A stretch of 64,000 nucleotides of DNA, from contig OY756968.1 in assembly GCA_963580455.1 (NCBI GenBank), forward strand, positions 2,207,544 to 2,271,543, written 5' to 3'. Below, piece after piece: positions 35,090 through 48,770 of the stretch. The position numbers were made by a program, and so were the translations under genes. The DNA is from Euonymus europaeus (Eukaryota > Streptophyta > Magnoliopsida > Celastrales > Celastraceae). The notes beneath the pieces were generated by a model. The model made no database searches. It saw only the letters and a program-made list of their open reading frames with translations, and was not told where the DNA came from. Positions within the stretch are counted from its first letter, which is position 1. Every line of letters begins with the position of its first letter.

Positions 35090-35420
35090 TTGGGAGTATA
35101 TGAAGCTTCAAAGTTTTTTATGAAATGAGTATTAAAAAAGCGGAATTAGAGGGAGATTCCCTCACAGTGATAAAAGCATTTCATTGTGAGGAGGAGGAGA
35201 ACCAAGATTTATTGGGTGATGGTATCATCGCAGATATCCGGAGAATTTTGCAAACATTATGGAATATGGAAAGTAGCATACTCCTCTTTGTGCGAATCAG
35301 GCAGGCCATCTACTTGCGAAGTTAGCTTTCTTTTATCCTAGGAAATTGGATAAAGAAGAAAAAATATTGAAGAAGAGTCAAACATAGTGGGTTGGACTAT
35401 GAAACTTGACCAGATCTCCA
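35090..35420 (+). pseudogene. LINE RNase H-domain relic
   Basis: KAELEGDSLTVIKAF at about 35137-35181 matches the RNase H domain of plant LINEs (E...D core). Further right, after a frame change near 35300, NQAGHLLAK-like and FYPRKLD can be read. One shift at least and no upstream reverse transcriptase frame: a dead fragment. Confidence 0.5.
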
Positions 35421-35958
35421 AAAGTCCAAGCCTGTAGCCTGAGAGAGATCGCAGACCTTCTACCTACCAGAGCAGAGTCATGGACACAACGCCATCTCAC
35501 ACAATCCAAACCCCCCATTTATTACATGCATTTTCCTCTCCCTTGTCTTTACTTATTTATTATTTGGCGTTGGATGGTGTGGACTTTCTCCCATTTGTCT
35601 CATTCTTCTTTTTCTGTTTTGGAAGAACATATTCGGCTTTCTAACGACTCTCCTCTCCATCATTCTCTTTGATGGTATGACCCACGAACCCACTTTTGTT
35701 AATTTCAATATTTTTTAGTTACAGTAGTTCCTTTGTTTGGTTTTGATTGGCTGTTTGTGCGGGTTTGGTGTATTGACTTCGATCACAAGTAGTTGATTTT
35801 TGGATATAGAGTCAATCAGTTTTCCTTCAATTTTGTGTTCCTAGCCGTTTATTTGATTTCTCTTTAACTATTTTTTATTGGGTATTGGAGAATTTTGTGC
35901 AATTCTACCGTTTGAGCCATGCTTGCTTGCTTTCCTGCCTGTAGTGGTGTGAAACGGC

Positions 35959-38900
35959 ATGGGAGGGCTTTGTTCTAAGAGTTCAAGTAGAGGTAACGAG
36001 CATCAGAAGGTGAGTGGCAAAAGGAATGGCCATGATGAGACTCACAAGGCAGCTTCAGGTCGCCGGTCAGACGTGGAAAGCAAATCGGCTCCTCCCTTGC
36101 CCTTGCAGGAGAAGCACCTGGAGGAGACGAAGCAAGTAAAGGAAATCCTTTCATATCCTGATGTGGGCACAGCTCAGTATGGTACTAACGCTGAAGATTT
36201 CTACGATGGTATTCCTCGCTTTCAAAGCCTCAAGTCTCGATCAGTTAGGTCTAAGCCGGCAGCAGTGGCTAAGGTAAGAGTCCCCTGGTTGGCACTTTGT
36301 GTATTTTTGTCTCAAGCGTGTTCATTGTGCTTTTTCTTTAAGTTCTGTGAAAATCTCAATTAGTAGAATCAATGAAAGGGTTTATATGTTCGCCATACCT
36401 TACTTATGCTGAAAGATTCTGTAATCTTATAGGAGTGTCTTAGTGCTTATATTTGCAGTAAGTATTGTCTTTTGTTTTTTGGCATTCATTGCCAATTTAG
36501 GAAAATGGTTTCAGTATTAGATGGTAGGAATTGAGGAGGGGCGAGTGGAAAATGAACTTCTTATATGCTCTTGCTCAATGGAAAAAAATTCCAGCAGGGA
36601 ATCTTTTTTGGTTTCATGAGAGTGGCAAAATTATAGTGACACTTACACCCCTCCTGAGATAGACAAAGTTGCCGGCGGCAAGGCACTGGATTTCGTAACT
36701 GATTTGAGAGAATGGATATAACTTTTGTTGGCCGGCCAAGAGTCTAATATCTAATCTGGGGAGGTTCTTAGTTGCCTATGCTTGGATTTGTACCCTGGTA
36801 CTAACCTTCACTAATAATTACTGTGAACTCTTGGAAGAGTGAAATTCTAGAACTTAACCTACGGTAAAACATACTTCTCTCCATTTTAAGAACGTGGTAA
36901 CCTTGACTAATAATATGCCATCATGTTGCAGGTTTCAGAGGTGAGTTCACGTTTGGGAAGAGCTGGTACTGTTGGACTGGGAAAAGCAGTGGAGGTTTTG
37001 GATACACTGGGAAGTAGCATGACGAATTTAAACCCTAACAGTGGATTTGTTTCTGGCGTGGCGACTAAAGGCAATGAACTGGAGATTCTATCTTTTGAAG
37101 TAGCAAATACAATTGTTAAAGGTTCCAGTCTCATGCAGTCTCTTTCAAGAAGAAGTATAGGGAATTTGAGAGAAGTGGTACTTCCTTCTGAAGGTGTGCA
37201 AAATCTTGTATCAAAAGATATGGATGAACTTCTTAGGATTGTTGAAGATGATAAGAGGTGAATACCGTGTAAAATGGCTGTAGTGTTTCTCCATGGTATC
37301 CTCAAGAATTGACCGACTTATTTTTGCAGAGAGGAGTTGAAAATCTTTTCAGGAGAAGTAATTCGTTTCGGAAACTGTTGTAAAGATCCTCAATGGCACA
37401 ACTTGGACCGCTATTTTGAGAAGTATAATGAATAAAGCTTTATTGAATTCTGCTAGTGAGTTTACTACATGTATGTGTCTTTTTTCGGTATATTTTTTAA
37501 TTAGGGATTTTTATTATTTCCTTTCCAGAGTTAGTAGAGATCTTACTCCTCGGAGGCAATTAAAAGACCAGGCAGAATCTGTTATGGAGCTTCTGATGAA
37601 TTTGGTTCAGCATACGGCTGTAAGTGTCATCCTTAATTTTACTATGATACACAAGTTATTAGTTTTCGTTTTTTGTCAAAAGATGCTGTTAAATGGATTT
37701 CGGTGAAGAAACTTCTAATTAATATGTTTTCCATTTGCTCAGGCAAGCCGTTAAGTGGTGATATGATGTTTAAGACTTGAGAGTCTTCATAAAAAATTTA
37801 TGGAAGAACCACAACAGTATATTTATTTTATCATCTCTAATCATTTTTCGATTGCAAAGAGTAATCTTCCTCAGGGAAGCGAGGCATTGCTGCGCTGTGA
37901 GCTGCAACTTAAATTATTAAACTAACATTAAGATATGCATCTCATCAATTGCGTATAAATTAAGTTCTACTCTGTAAAAAGGAACAATAGGAAGCACCTC
38001 TTTGTAAACCATCGTTTTTTATTTAAACACATGTAGGCTGCACTTGGCAATGTTTCAACTTTTATGCCTTATTCTCAATAATAAAAAGCTCTTTTTCTCT
38101 TGATTGCAGGAGCTTTACCACGAGTTGCAAGTGCTGGACAGAATTGAACAACATTATAATTATAAGAGGCTGGAAGATAGTTCAGGTGCCACTCAAAAAC
38201 GTGATTACTCCATCTCCTTTATCCTTTATTTCATTTGCAATTTTGCATATTAAGGAAACAAGCCTCTAATTAAAGATGGAGCTATTCGTATTGTGTCAAT
38301 TAGTTGCAATTGAAACTGTATTATTCAGAATTTTTCTTGATGGCCTAGCCAATTGGCATCTTTAGTGATCCAGAGGCATTCGACATGAATTTATATATAA
38401 TTATGCTTTACTAATCCAGACGTACAACGTGAATGGTGACTTGTTAATAGAAAATAGCCTCCTAGTCGTTTTTGGTGTAAACAGTTTACTTATCCCAAGT
38501 GATAGGTCTTTGACATATTTTTTTAAAATGAATAAATAAATATTTATTTTTTCGGGAAGGTTGATTTTGATAGTTATTCTCCAATTCATTTAACTTGATC
38601 GATTTTACGCTTCTCTCTTTACTTAATACTATCTTTCTTTTTGAATTGTACCCTTGAAATGTAGGTGACAACCTTGTAATCATAAAAGCTGGACTAAAGA
38701 GACAAAAAAAGGAAGTAAAAAATTTAAAGAAAAAATCGCTTTGGTCAAGAAGTTTTGAAGAGGTAGGTTGCTAAATGTCACTTCTCTTGAATTTCTCTAG
38801 TGACGGTTTTCCATTGAATTGATAAATTCCTCAGCCTTTATGCAGACTATCCACTTAATTTCTTGGTGACCATGCTTTGAAACAGAATGTTCATCTGCTT

Positions 38901-41683
38901 GTGTGTTACATGCATCTTCATTCTTCAATGTTGCAACTCGCTACTCCTGGTGATAATTAAAAGAAGTTGGCGATTCCAGTTAAGTAATCCGTTCTTTTGG
39001 TTCCAGGTGATGGAGAAGCTCGTTGATATTGTACACTATATACTATGGGAGATACACAATACCTTTGGCAGTGCTGGTATCTATTCTTGCCAATCATATA
39101 TAAACATTACTTCTAGTTGGGGAATTTTCACCATAAATCATCTACAAATTTTCTTTTCAAGCTTAGAATTATGCATGAACTATATTTGCTCTGTCCGGGA
39201 ATTGATATTTTATACTTGCTTTTTTTTCCTTTTCCTTTTCTTTTGGAACGGCAATAGAACTTCAGTGAAATGGGAACCAAGGAATTGTTGCCTCTTCACA
39301 AGAACTAATGCCTTGTTTTGGAGGAGGAGATCCAAGAGGTTGTATGAAAAAGAAGAGGGAAAAAGTTTTCCTCTTTATTTTATTATTATTTTAATTAGGA
39401 AGAGCAGGGGATTGGAAGGTAATTGCCCCCCTCCAAGTCCCAAAATTCTAGAGGGGAAAAGAGACCAAGGAATCCACGCCAATCAAATTGCGTTTGCACT
39501 TTCCCCAATAAAAGAGAACTTGTTGTCAGAATTGTAATGGAATTTTTGTCATGAGTCTCTGTTTCTCAAGTTTTCTTTCTTCCCTTTCATTTCAAGGTAG
39601 CAGATTTTGGGACACCCATTTGGGCGTCCATATCTCTAGTGTATCCTGTTCATGATATTCTTTTCTTTTCATTTTTGTTCGAATGGAGTCATAATATGCA
39701 CATTCCTCTACTTCCCTCGAATGAAACTTCCAAATATTGAAACATTAACCATTCCCCTTCCCTTCCCTTCCCTCCCTCCCTCCATTTTCCTTTAAATAAT
39801 CACGAGTCAACCCCTTCAACTCTTTTCTTTTGCTATTGTTGTTCCTAGCTATATAGTTAACAACTTAACATTCTGTTGATCCAGCTACCACCCACAAAAT
39901 TCCCATGATCCTTTATACCATCTGCTTCTGTTGTTTGTCAATAAATGGGGCACATAAATTAATATCGGTGATCCTAATGATGTTCCTGTGTCTTGCAGAT
40001 AGTTCTACACCAGTTAAAGAATCTATGAACTATCGTGAAAGACTGGGACCTGCTGGCCTCGCCTTGCATTATGCAAATATAGTTATGCAAATTGACACTC
40101 TTGTAAGTATAGCATCTTTGGTCATTGCTTTATATCCTATTCTGTGTCCTCCGATTTTCATTTTCATGAACTATAGTAACATTTACTTCTTGCTGGGACA
40201 TATAATATCATATGAGATAGAGTGACTACTTATGACTATCTTTTTACGTCCGAAACTTTGACAAAACAACTTGTTCGGTGGAACCAGGTAGCTCGTTCAA
40301 GTAATATGCCCTCAAATACACGAGATGTGTTGTATCAGAGCTTGCCGCCTAATATAATACAAGCCGTACGCTCCAAAATACAATCTTTTCATGTGAAAGA
40401 AGAGGTATTTTGTCAAAATTTTAATTATCCCTGTGGAATTAACAGGTAGCTCTTTCTTGCTCCAAAGAACGCCGGGAATACGAAAGGCATGAAATTTATA
40501 GGATTTTTCCTTCTCTGGAATCATTATGGAATTTCATTAGAAGAAACCAAGGGGGTGCCACCCAAATGGGATAAAAGAGAAAATTATACAAGGGTTTTTT
40601 CTTTTAAAATAATTTTTTTTTTATTTTCATTTGAAAACGCAACCTAGTGGTGCACTTGGCCACTTTCCGTAAGAAAGATGTAACTAATGAATTGTTTTGC
40701 ACTTTTCCGTAAAAGAATTTAACAATAAGATTTCATCTGTCTTTTCTACAGCTTAAAGAAGCATTACAAAGAGAATTACTTTCATTCCATTGCCCTTTCT
40801 CGTTATATTGATTTGCATTTTGCAGCTCACTGTTGAAGAGATCAAAGATGAGATGGAGAAGACTTTGCGGTGGCTTGTTCCTGCTTCTACCAACACAGCC
40901 AAGTAATATGGCGTGCTCTTGCAAATAATAGCTAAGTTTTTGTAGATGATTTGTTTGATATCCCTAATCTTGCCATATTTCTGTAACTATTTTGTTACAA
41001 ATTATCTAAATCAGAGCCCATCATGGATTTGGCTGGGTCGGGGAGTGGGCAAATACAAGGTGAGTAACGACATACTGGTTATTGCAGCCTTTTTTTCCTT
41101 CCTATTGTTTTTTAACTTGTAAGATCTAGCAAACCACTAGAGTAAAAGACGTATGAATGTAAACAGGACTGAGGTGAACCGGAAGCCTTCTGCTGGGCCA
41201 ATGGATGTGATTCAGATTGAAACTCTTTACCACGCAGATAAGGAAAAAACAGAAGCTTATATTTTTGAACTAGTATTATGGCTTCACCATCTTGCTAGTC
41301 GTTCCAAAGAAAATGCCAAAACTATTGCTGTCAAGTCACCTATCAAGTCTCCAGTCCAGATGGCTGTTTCAAAATCAAATCAGCAGCGGAAAGAGAAGTC
41401 TACGTATGTACCTCCCGCAAGCTCTGAAGAACAACAATTATTGCAGGATTCAAGTAAGAGAGAATGGACCTCACGGCCACGAACTAGTAAGAGTGTGGAC
41501 TTTGACACTGAAGAGAAAAAGTTGAGGAATAGAGAGAGACTGAGCAAGAGTGGTAGCTACTCCCTGGATAGGGAAAAGAAGGAATCAGCCACTATTCAAA
41601 GGCTTCCTTCCGGTGTTCCCATCATCCTTGCGGACAAGCAGAAAGCATTAGATGTCATTGACAGAGGAGCTGTGCCCAGATAA
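35959..41683 (+). CDS. PSI: PSK SIMULATOR-like protein (DUF3475/DUF668)
   Basis: Twelve exons: 35959-36273, 36932-37257, 37330-37422, 37529-37619, 38110-38185, 38665-38762, 39007-39076, 39999-40102, 40288-40404, 40826-40902, 41015-41059, 41167-41683; 642 residues. The start MGGLCSKSSS is a textbook N-myristoylation signal (Gly2) with a nearby Cys5 for palmitoylation. Domains: DUF3475 near residues 155-215 (LEILSFEVANTIVKGSSLMQ) and DUF668 near 380-470 (RLGPAGLALHYANIVMQIDTLV, ending TLRWLVPASTNTAKAHHGFGWVGEW). A basic, Ser-rich tail ends DVIDRGAVPR. In Arabidopsis the PSI proteins (PSI1-3) promote growth in a way that resembles phytosulfokine signalling; mechanism is not settled. Which of the three this is, is uncertain. 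All introns GT-AG. Confidence 0.9.
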
Positions 41684-42112
41684 ACTACAAGACTCAACAT
41701 TCACGACATCGACCTATAATTCCAGTTGGGTTCATCCTGGAGTCTTCTATGCTTATATAGGTTGCATATAAACATATATGAGCAAACTCTGCCGTGGACA
41801 ATTTTCGTTGTGATTTGGGTGGATAAAAGCTGTCGAAGCTTTTGCTCCTAGCGTTCTCTGAGACGATAGCCATGGGACTTGCTCTAAAGTGAGTATATGA
41901 GAGTTTTGTATTGACATGGATTCTTTCTTTTTTTGCTGCTATATATATATATTTCTGAAGGTGATTTCTCATTATTCAAAATCATTATTAATTGTATTTA
42001 TCTGCAATGGGAAAAAATGAAAGAGTTGTTAGGCTCCATTTAAGGCCTGCGACTCCATTCCTACTGAAGGAGAAGACAAGATAGCTAGCCAACATAGAGA
42101 ACCACAAGAGAG
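41684..42112. other. PSI 3' UTR and spacer
   Basis: Presumed 3' UTR, an (AT)n run at about 41939-41952, and spacer. No gene seen. Confidence 0.4.
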
Positions 42113-42373
42113 ATGAACATCAAGGGATTTCGCAGGCAGGTTTCAGATAGCATTGTCTGTCCTTGGGAAGAGCTAAATACAGAGATATTAACGCCGATAC
42201 TCATCCAAATACCGGTCCACGAGCTAACAAATGTGTTTATGTGCAGGTCATGGTATGCAGCTGCCAAACAGCAAGAGCAACGACCGATGAACAGTGCCGA
42301 TCGGGTGATCCTTGTAATACTAGTTTTTGCAGTACCTTACATTCCAAGATACATTGTTGGAAGATATTTCTAA
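42113..42373 (+). pseudogene. F-box domain fragment
   Basis: From ATG 42113, residues 17-55 read CPWEELNTEILTPILIQIPV then HELTNVFMCRSWYAAAKQ, a good match to the F-box consensus (W..L....L..I..RLP...L.....VC+.W). After residue 55 the frame turns into unrelated sequence and stops at 42373; no LRR or Kelch part follows. F-box proteins recruit substrates to SCF ubiquitin ligases, but this piece alone looks like a truncated copy. A first exon of an unrecognised spliced gene is the alternative. Confidence 0.4.
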
Positions 42374-42659
42374 TAATCGTTGACAAGTTATTTAGAATGA
42401 AGTTGCCTCCACTCTCAGTAGAACAAATGTAAATGCTGGTAATATAAGCATCAACTCTTCGGATTATAGTTTAGTGGTGAATCTATATGAGTCAAAATCG
42501 TATGGACTATGAAGGTTCCGAGCAATATTGTTATGAATACACGATGACATTTGGCCTTACTAATCTTGTCATTAGGTGGGAAATAATGTTGGGTTTTGGG
42601 CTGATTTATCCTGTAATTAGATGAAAAATTTGTGCGAGTTTAAAGTTTTTTTGAGTCAA

Positions 42660-42775
42660 GGGAATTGGGGATGGAGGGATTAGAATCCACTCTTTATCAG
42701 AAGAGTCAATCCTTACATGCATAGTGATTGTCGTTCAACCGTAGGCTTACTTGATGTGCGGGTTTAAAGTTCAAA
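42660..42775 (-). repeat. SINE relic, same family as at 22310
   Basis: On the minus strand AGCCTACGGTTGAACGACAATCAC parallels the head of the 22310-22475 element, and GGATTCTAATCCC takes the place of the B box. Both are followed by a CATCCCC-type segment. The tail was not delimited. Confidence 0.4.
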
Positions 42776-44164
42776 TCCATATAAATGCAACAAGCTTATA
42801 TATTCTCATTATCCTTCAAAAAATAACACCCGGAAAATGTCTTTGGAGGCTCAAGATGTTGGACCAAGAAAGAGTCCAAAAAAGATTGTAGTTTATCCTT
42901 CCCCGAGCTCGGCCAGTGAGGCACAATCGAGTATAGGGATGACAATTTTGCCTTCCCCTGACTTGTGTAGATTTTCCCCGATTCGATATTGGGACGGAGC
43001 AGGATTGGGCAAATAAATTCAACCCACATGCATGGCGAGGCAGAATCTGTCTCGTAACCAACTCGGATAATATTTAATACTCATATATATATATATATAA
43101 ATTACAGAATGCTTTTATTTGAATTGATATTAGTAAACCCTAAACCCTAAATTTAATTGACTTAATTTATTCATATTATTACAATAGAGAATTGAAAGTT
43201 TAGGCCTCTGATTGTGTTAAAAAAATTATCTATTTATATTGATGTTGCGTGATTATAATGTTTGTATGTATAGTTGTATTGCTTGAATAGATTTTTAATT
43301 CAGAACAATGTGGATTGCTTCGGAACGCATATGAGACAGAAGACTCACTCCAATATACAGGACGAGAGTACGAGACGTATTCGAGACTACAGAAGAGCGG
43401 GGCGGGGATGAGGCGGCCATGATCAGCCCAACCCCGCACTGCTGCTATCCATAATCCAACATGTCTGCAAACTGCAATCGTGGCAATGGAATCATCGTAT
43501 TCTTCGTTGAAATGGGCCACTTAGTCGGGCCCACTCTATAAAAATTCTCAACTTGTCGACCGGAAGCCCAACAGAATCCCATCTCCGGCGATCAGTATTA
43601 CAACTATATATTGATTGTTCAACTTTAAAATTGATTACTTTTACAATAGAATCCAATAATAGTTCTTCAACTGGGTGTGCTGCGGAGAATATGAATCAAT
43701 GCAAGCAGTAACAACTTGCAACTAGCTTCTCATTGGCATAAAAATCTTGCAATATTTTGGTGCATGTGCATCAGCATCTTTTCATAAAGCAACACAACAC
43801 AACACCTGACATGGTCAACAAATTACTTATCTTTAATCCTTTGATCTATCCAATTGTAAAGCAAAGACGACCCCAATTTAATTAGTGGGTTTCTTATTCT
43901 CATTCCACCCCACTTAACACCACCACAAAACCTCAATCAGGGCTTCCATTCCATGTCCTATTCCATTGGTCTTGCCAGCATTTCCTTTTCCTCTGTTTGC
44001 CTTTCCAAAATGCTTTGTGGGTCCGTTACACTTTCTTATCATCATCCTCCAATTATTAGTATAATAGTGAGTTTAATCATTATACGATGCTTCAACTCCT
44101 ACATTTTCTGCTTCTCCATCTTCTGGTGTCACCTTATCTTGATTCATGTTGGGTTTCGCCTGCC
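42776..44164. other. spacer and LRR-kinase upstream region
   Basis: Contains TAGGGATGACAATTTTGCC at about 42935, resembling one end of a hAT-like element, but no matching partner was found; an (AT)n run near 43083-43100; GC-rich traces at 43380-43450. The last few hundred bases should be the promoter and leader of the kinase gene. Confidence 0.35.
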
Positions 44165-47100
44165 ATGGCCAAAACAGGTAACTTTTGTCTTTTCTTCTAT
44201 TGATTTTCTTATTCTTTCATGTTTAACTTATTCAATCTGTTGTTTTGTTTGTGGGTCTTTTGCATGCTCGTGTAGTTTTCAAAGGTTGGCCTTGTTTTTC
44301 ATGCAAGTACTTCCAAATTTGGGATGAGGAGTTCTTTAGTTTGAATGGTTTCCACATATTTTACTATTTTATTGCTTTCTTCCACTGTCGCATTTTAACA
44401 AGCACCTGTTGTGCGGTTTAACGTAACTTTATTTTTGCCCAAGGTTGCAAGCGGACTGGTGACTCTTCCCTGCATATTGCGTATGGTTGCCAGTTTGTTG
44501 CTCGCGGGTTCTGGCATTCTGCAAAGCTAGTCTTAAAGTTTCTCATACTCATCCTCCTTTTGAAGTATGGTTATTCATCCAAGGAGCCTGACCTTGAAGG
44601 TATTGTTAAGTCAAATATTTCCATCAATCTTATTGAGATTATCATCATGTAGGCAATTAAAGTTCAGTGTAGTTTGATACAAAGATTCGATATTTAGAAA
44701 TTCGTATTGGATTGTGTCGCATTCACTGTTATGGTACCTTGTTTATGATATATTGCACAACCTTAGTATCTAACTCAATCAATGTTTAGATATTTCTGGG
44801 TTGAACAAGATAAATAGAAAATACATATTTGATCCTTATATTTTTGCCTTTGTCAATAATAGTTTTAATAACTGTTCCACTTTCTGAAAATATTCAGGCG
44901 AAGCTTTGATAGAGTTTCGGACTGCGCTTAATGACTCTAATGGACTGGTAGCAGATTGGAATGACTTTTTTGTGAGCCCGTGCTTTAGTTGGTCTCATGT
45001 CACTTGTAGAAATGGAAATGTCATAGCTTTGTGAGTGTCTTATTTTGAAGATATCTTAGATAGTTGATTTTTCTTCTGCATTATAGTTACTCGGTAGTGA
45101 TGTACCTATTTGCAGGAGCCTTGCTGCAATTGGACTTTCAGGAACTCTTTCGCATTCGATTACCAAACTGAAGTTTCTTGAGAGCTTGTAAGTTATCATC
45201 TAGGTGCTAAAGCTTTCCGTTCTCAAAACCATGATAAAGCAAATCTCTGTAACCATTTATTTTATGCATCAGGAGAATGCTTTTGGTATGAGTAGAATGT
45301 CTGACTTAAGGAACAAGATGATAAAAATATGTAGGTGATCTCTTAAGTTTCCTCTGCATCATATAATGGCTTTCGGTAAATCAATGGATCCCTGTAAGTG
45401 GCTGCTCATAGCCCCTGTCCCCCAACCTCCCTCTCTACCTCCTTGTCTGGATATGGTTACATTAACAATAAGTTCTTTAATGACATCTGTGTTGTATGCT
45501 CTCTCTTTTTTTCTTCTTTCCTTCGGCAATTTCCACTTGGCATTTGGAAAAGACTTTTGCTCTCCCGGATATCCCAAACTTGTGTATTAGGCTATTAGCT
45601 ATGCTTTTTTCTTTGTGGTAAATTGCTTCCTTTCTTCAAAAACTTGTTCGCCCCCTGCAGGGAATTACAGGGCAATAATCTGTCTGGTCATTTACCTGAT
45701 TACATTGGCAGCATGGTGCGTCTACAGAATCTGAATCTTGCAAATAATAAATTCAGTGGCTCTATACCTATTGCTTGGGTCCACCTATCCAATTTAAAGC
45801 ATTTGTAAGGCTGTTTTTCCTGTTACAAAGTGTGAGGTTTTTTTTAAAATTTATGAGTTATGACAGTCAGGCCTTCTAGCTGCATCGTTTAGACAAGTTT
45901 TTGGTGTGCTTATTTAACTCTGCATATTTCACTCAAAAGTTTCATGCAGCCAACAATATGACAAATGAAGAACCAGTGAAATCGCTTATGGTTCAGGGAA
46001 ATAAGAGAACCATCTAAGTTTATAGAATTCATTACATAATCATATTGCATAAGTTCATGCAGTCAATGTTCCACTTAGTGCATCTACTGTAGTTCTCTTC
46101 TTCTTGTGCCGAACAAAAATAAACTATTGTTCTCAAAGATATTTGTTTCCTATTTTCAATTTTTGTTCCACTGTGTTTCTGAATTCCTTATGATCACTTT
46201 CTATGGCAGGGATCTTTCATCAAATGATTTAATGGGACAGATACCAAGGCAATTCTACACGGTCCCAACATTCAAGTAAAATGCATTTATAATACATCTC
46301 TTTGTAATTTGATATTACTCAAGGGCTTCTCATTGACTGTACTATTCTTTCAGTTTTACAGCAACGCATCTTACTTGTGGCTCCAACTTGGAGGAACCTT
46401 GCATTTCAGGATCTCCTGTTTCAGGTTTCCCGTTAAATTATTACTGGACTGCTTTGTCCTATTTAGATCCTGGTTTTTCTTTGTGGAGCTTAAATTTTAG
46501 GTAATCTTACAGTTCCAACCAGGAAGTCAAAACTCAAAGTCGTTATTACTTCGGCAAGTTGTGGTGCTTTCATCCTTTTGCTAGTTGGGGCTATCTTTGC
46601 CTACCGATGCCATCAACTGCACAAACTCAAACATGACGTGTTTGTTGATGTTGATGGTAATTTCATATTTCTCCTTCTATTTACAATCATGTCATATTAT
46701 ATATATATTCAGATCTTATATAATTAATTAAGTTAACGGAAAATGCCAAAAGAGAGTTGGAGTACATTGACACCAAATGTGAACCAGAAGAAATAGAAAC
46801 ATATAACAAATTCATAGTTAAAAATCCCCAGTAAACTAATGACATAATTCATGTCATTTAAGCACATGCATAGAAATTTGTCTTAGTTTTACGTTTAGTT
46901 TCTTGGATTTATGGTTCACATCCTGATATAGCATTCTCTCTCTAATTATCTGAATCATTCCTGGGAAAACTTTTGAATCCTTACAATTTCAGGTGAAGAT
47001 GCGCGCCAAATTTCCTTTGGTCAACTTAGAAGATTTTCTTGGCGTGAGCTCCAACTTGCAACTGCCAATTTCAATGAAGACAATATCATCGGACAAGGAG

Positions 47101-48622
47101 GGTTTGGAAAAGTTTACCGAGGTGTCCTCTCAGACAACACAAAAATTGCTGTGAAACGCCTTGCGGATTGTTACAGTCGTGGTGGAGAAGCAGCATTTCA
47201 GAGAGAAGTTGAACTTATAAGTGTAGCTGTTCATAAGAATCTTTTACGATTGATTGGTTTTTGCACAACCTCATCGGAGAAAATCCTCATTTATCCATTT
47301 ATGCCAAATCTTAGTGTTGCATATCGCTTGCGAGGTATTTGTTCTTCAATGCGTGCTTTAATTTTTCAATTCAGTAGCAGAAACTGACATTGCATGTCTG
47401 CATATCAGCTACTGCTTTTGACTGCGATTTATATTTATTTATAGTGTTCTCTAGTAACTCAATCTAGTTTCGGATACTGACCATATAGATCCTGTATGAA
47501 GACTTGCAACATGCTGTTTCTTTGTATCATATGTTGATATCTTACGGTTCTCTTTTAGTAGTCTTCTTGAAATTCAATCCTAAAAATCTGAAAGAAGCGA
47601 CCCATATTCATATCCTTTCTCATTATCTATTCTTCCAGATCTCTTGTGACCTTGTGTTAATGTAATTTCAGTATAATTATTTTATTTTTATCTGTCTTTC
47701 AGACTTAAAACCTGGAGAAAAAGGTCTTGATTGGCCTACAAGGATGCAGGTGGCTTTTGGTGCAGCCCATGGGTTGGAGTATCTTCATGACCATTGTAAT
47801 CCGAAGATTATACATCGTGATTTAAAGGCTGCGAATATCTTATTGGATGACAATTTTGAGCCTGTTCTTGGAGATTTTGGGCTGGCAAAGTTGGTTGATA
47901 CAGAATTGACTCATGTTACCACCCAAGTGCGTGGCACCATGGGTCACATTCCTCCGGAATATATATCCACGGGAAAATCATCAGAGAAGACAGATGTTTT
48001 TGGATATGGTATAACACTTCTCGAACTTGTTACGGGTCAGCGCGCAATAGATTTCTCTCGCCTAGAAGAGGAAGAGGATGTTATACTGCTTGATCATGTA
48101 AGTTTTTCATTTTACTTCATTTGTATCTAATGCTGTCTGGAATCATCATAACTGATTCACCCATTTCTTAAAAAGGTTTTTCAAATCATCTATGATCTTG
48201 AGAGGTCTATTTTTCTTCTTTGCTTTTGTTCCGTTATTCTTTCATATTGTCCTTTAATCTGTTGATATCTTCTAGTGAGATGTCGAATGACACGAGCGTG
48301 ATATCTACAGATCAAGAAGCTACAGAGAGAAAATAGACTTGATGACATTGTGGATGGAAACTTGAACACTTACGATTGTAAACAAGTCGAGACTATTGTT
48401 CAGGTTGCATTGCTTTGCACTCAAAACTCACCCGAAGACCGCCCAACAATGGCTGAAGTGGTTAAAATGTTGCAAGGAGTGGGTTTGTCTGAGAGATGGG
48501 CTGAGTGGGAGCAGCTTGAAGTTGTGAGGAACCAGGAATTCTCACTCATGTCTCACCAATTCATTTGGGCAGAAGAGTTCAGTGTTGACCAAGAAGCTAT
48601 GCAGTTGTCCAAAGCAAGATAA
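44165..48622 (+). CDS. LRR receptor-like Ser/Thr kinase (LRR-II type, At5g63710-like)
   Basis: Eleven exons: 44165-44177, 44444-44599, 44898-45030, 45116-45187, 45661-45804, 46210-46275, 46354-46424, 46501-46656, 46993-47334, 47703-48097, 48311-48622; 619 residues. A tiny first exon encodes MAKT and a G; the 51 following residues end in a hydrophobic [12 protein letters not shown] stretch acting as signal peptide or anchor, which is further from the start than usual. Then LRRNT ([20 protein letters not shown]), about four LRRs, a transmembrane segment near 232-254 and a kinase domain: [11 protein letters not shown] loop, IAVK lysine, HRDLK (RD kinase), DFG, and [10 protein letters not shown], where most relatives have APE. 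All catalytic residues are present. The sequence [26 protein letters not shown] is specific to the At5g63710 group, related to SERK/NIK kinases. Ligand and role are unknown. Introns GT-AG. Confidence 0.9.
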
Positions 48623-48770
48623 ACATATTTCTTACATGAAAGCAATTTTGTGACACCCTTTGAAGTAATCATGGATGGATTTGTTCTTAGAGAATGTTGT
48701 GGCATAGCGAACAAGGAAAATGGATACCTTAGATATATAGAGTAATAGAGAAAGCTTTATGTGTATCTTA

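Larger units (their letters stand above)
33211..35958. other. spacer between TRAPPC2 and PSI, with repeats
   Basis: The left part holds the TRAPPC2 leader and promoter, the right end the PSI leader. In between are a palindromic element and a LINE relic (listed). Open frames at 33396-33826 overlap in several frames and show no family; I leave them out. Confidence 0.4.

Noticed and set aside
38887..39537. 216-codon frame across PSI exon 7 and its introns
   Set aside because: It runs through good splice sites and its translation outside exon 7 is low-complexity; only 39007-39076 is exon.
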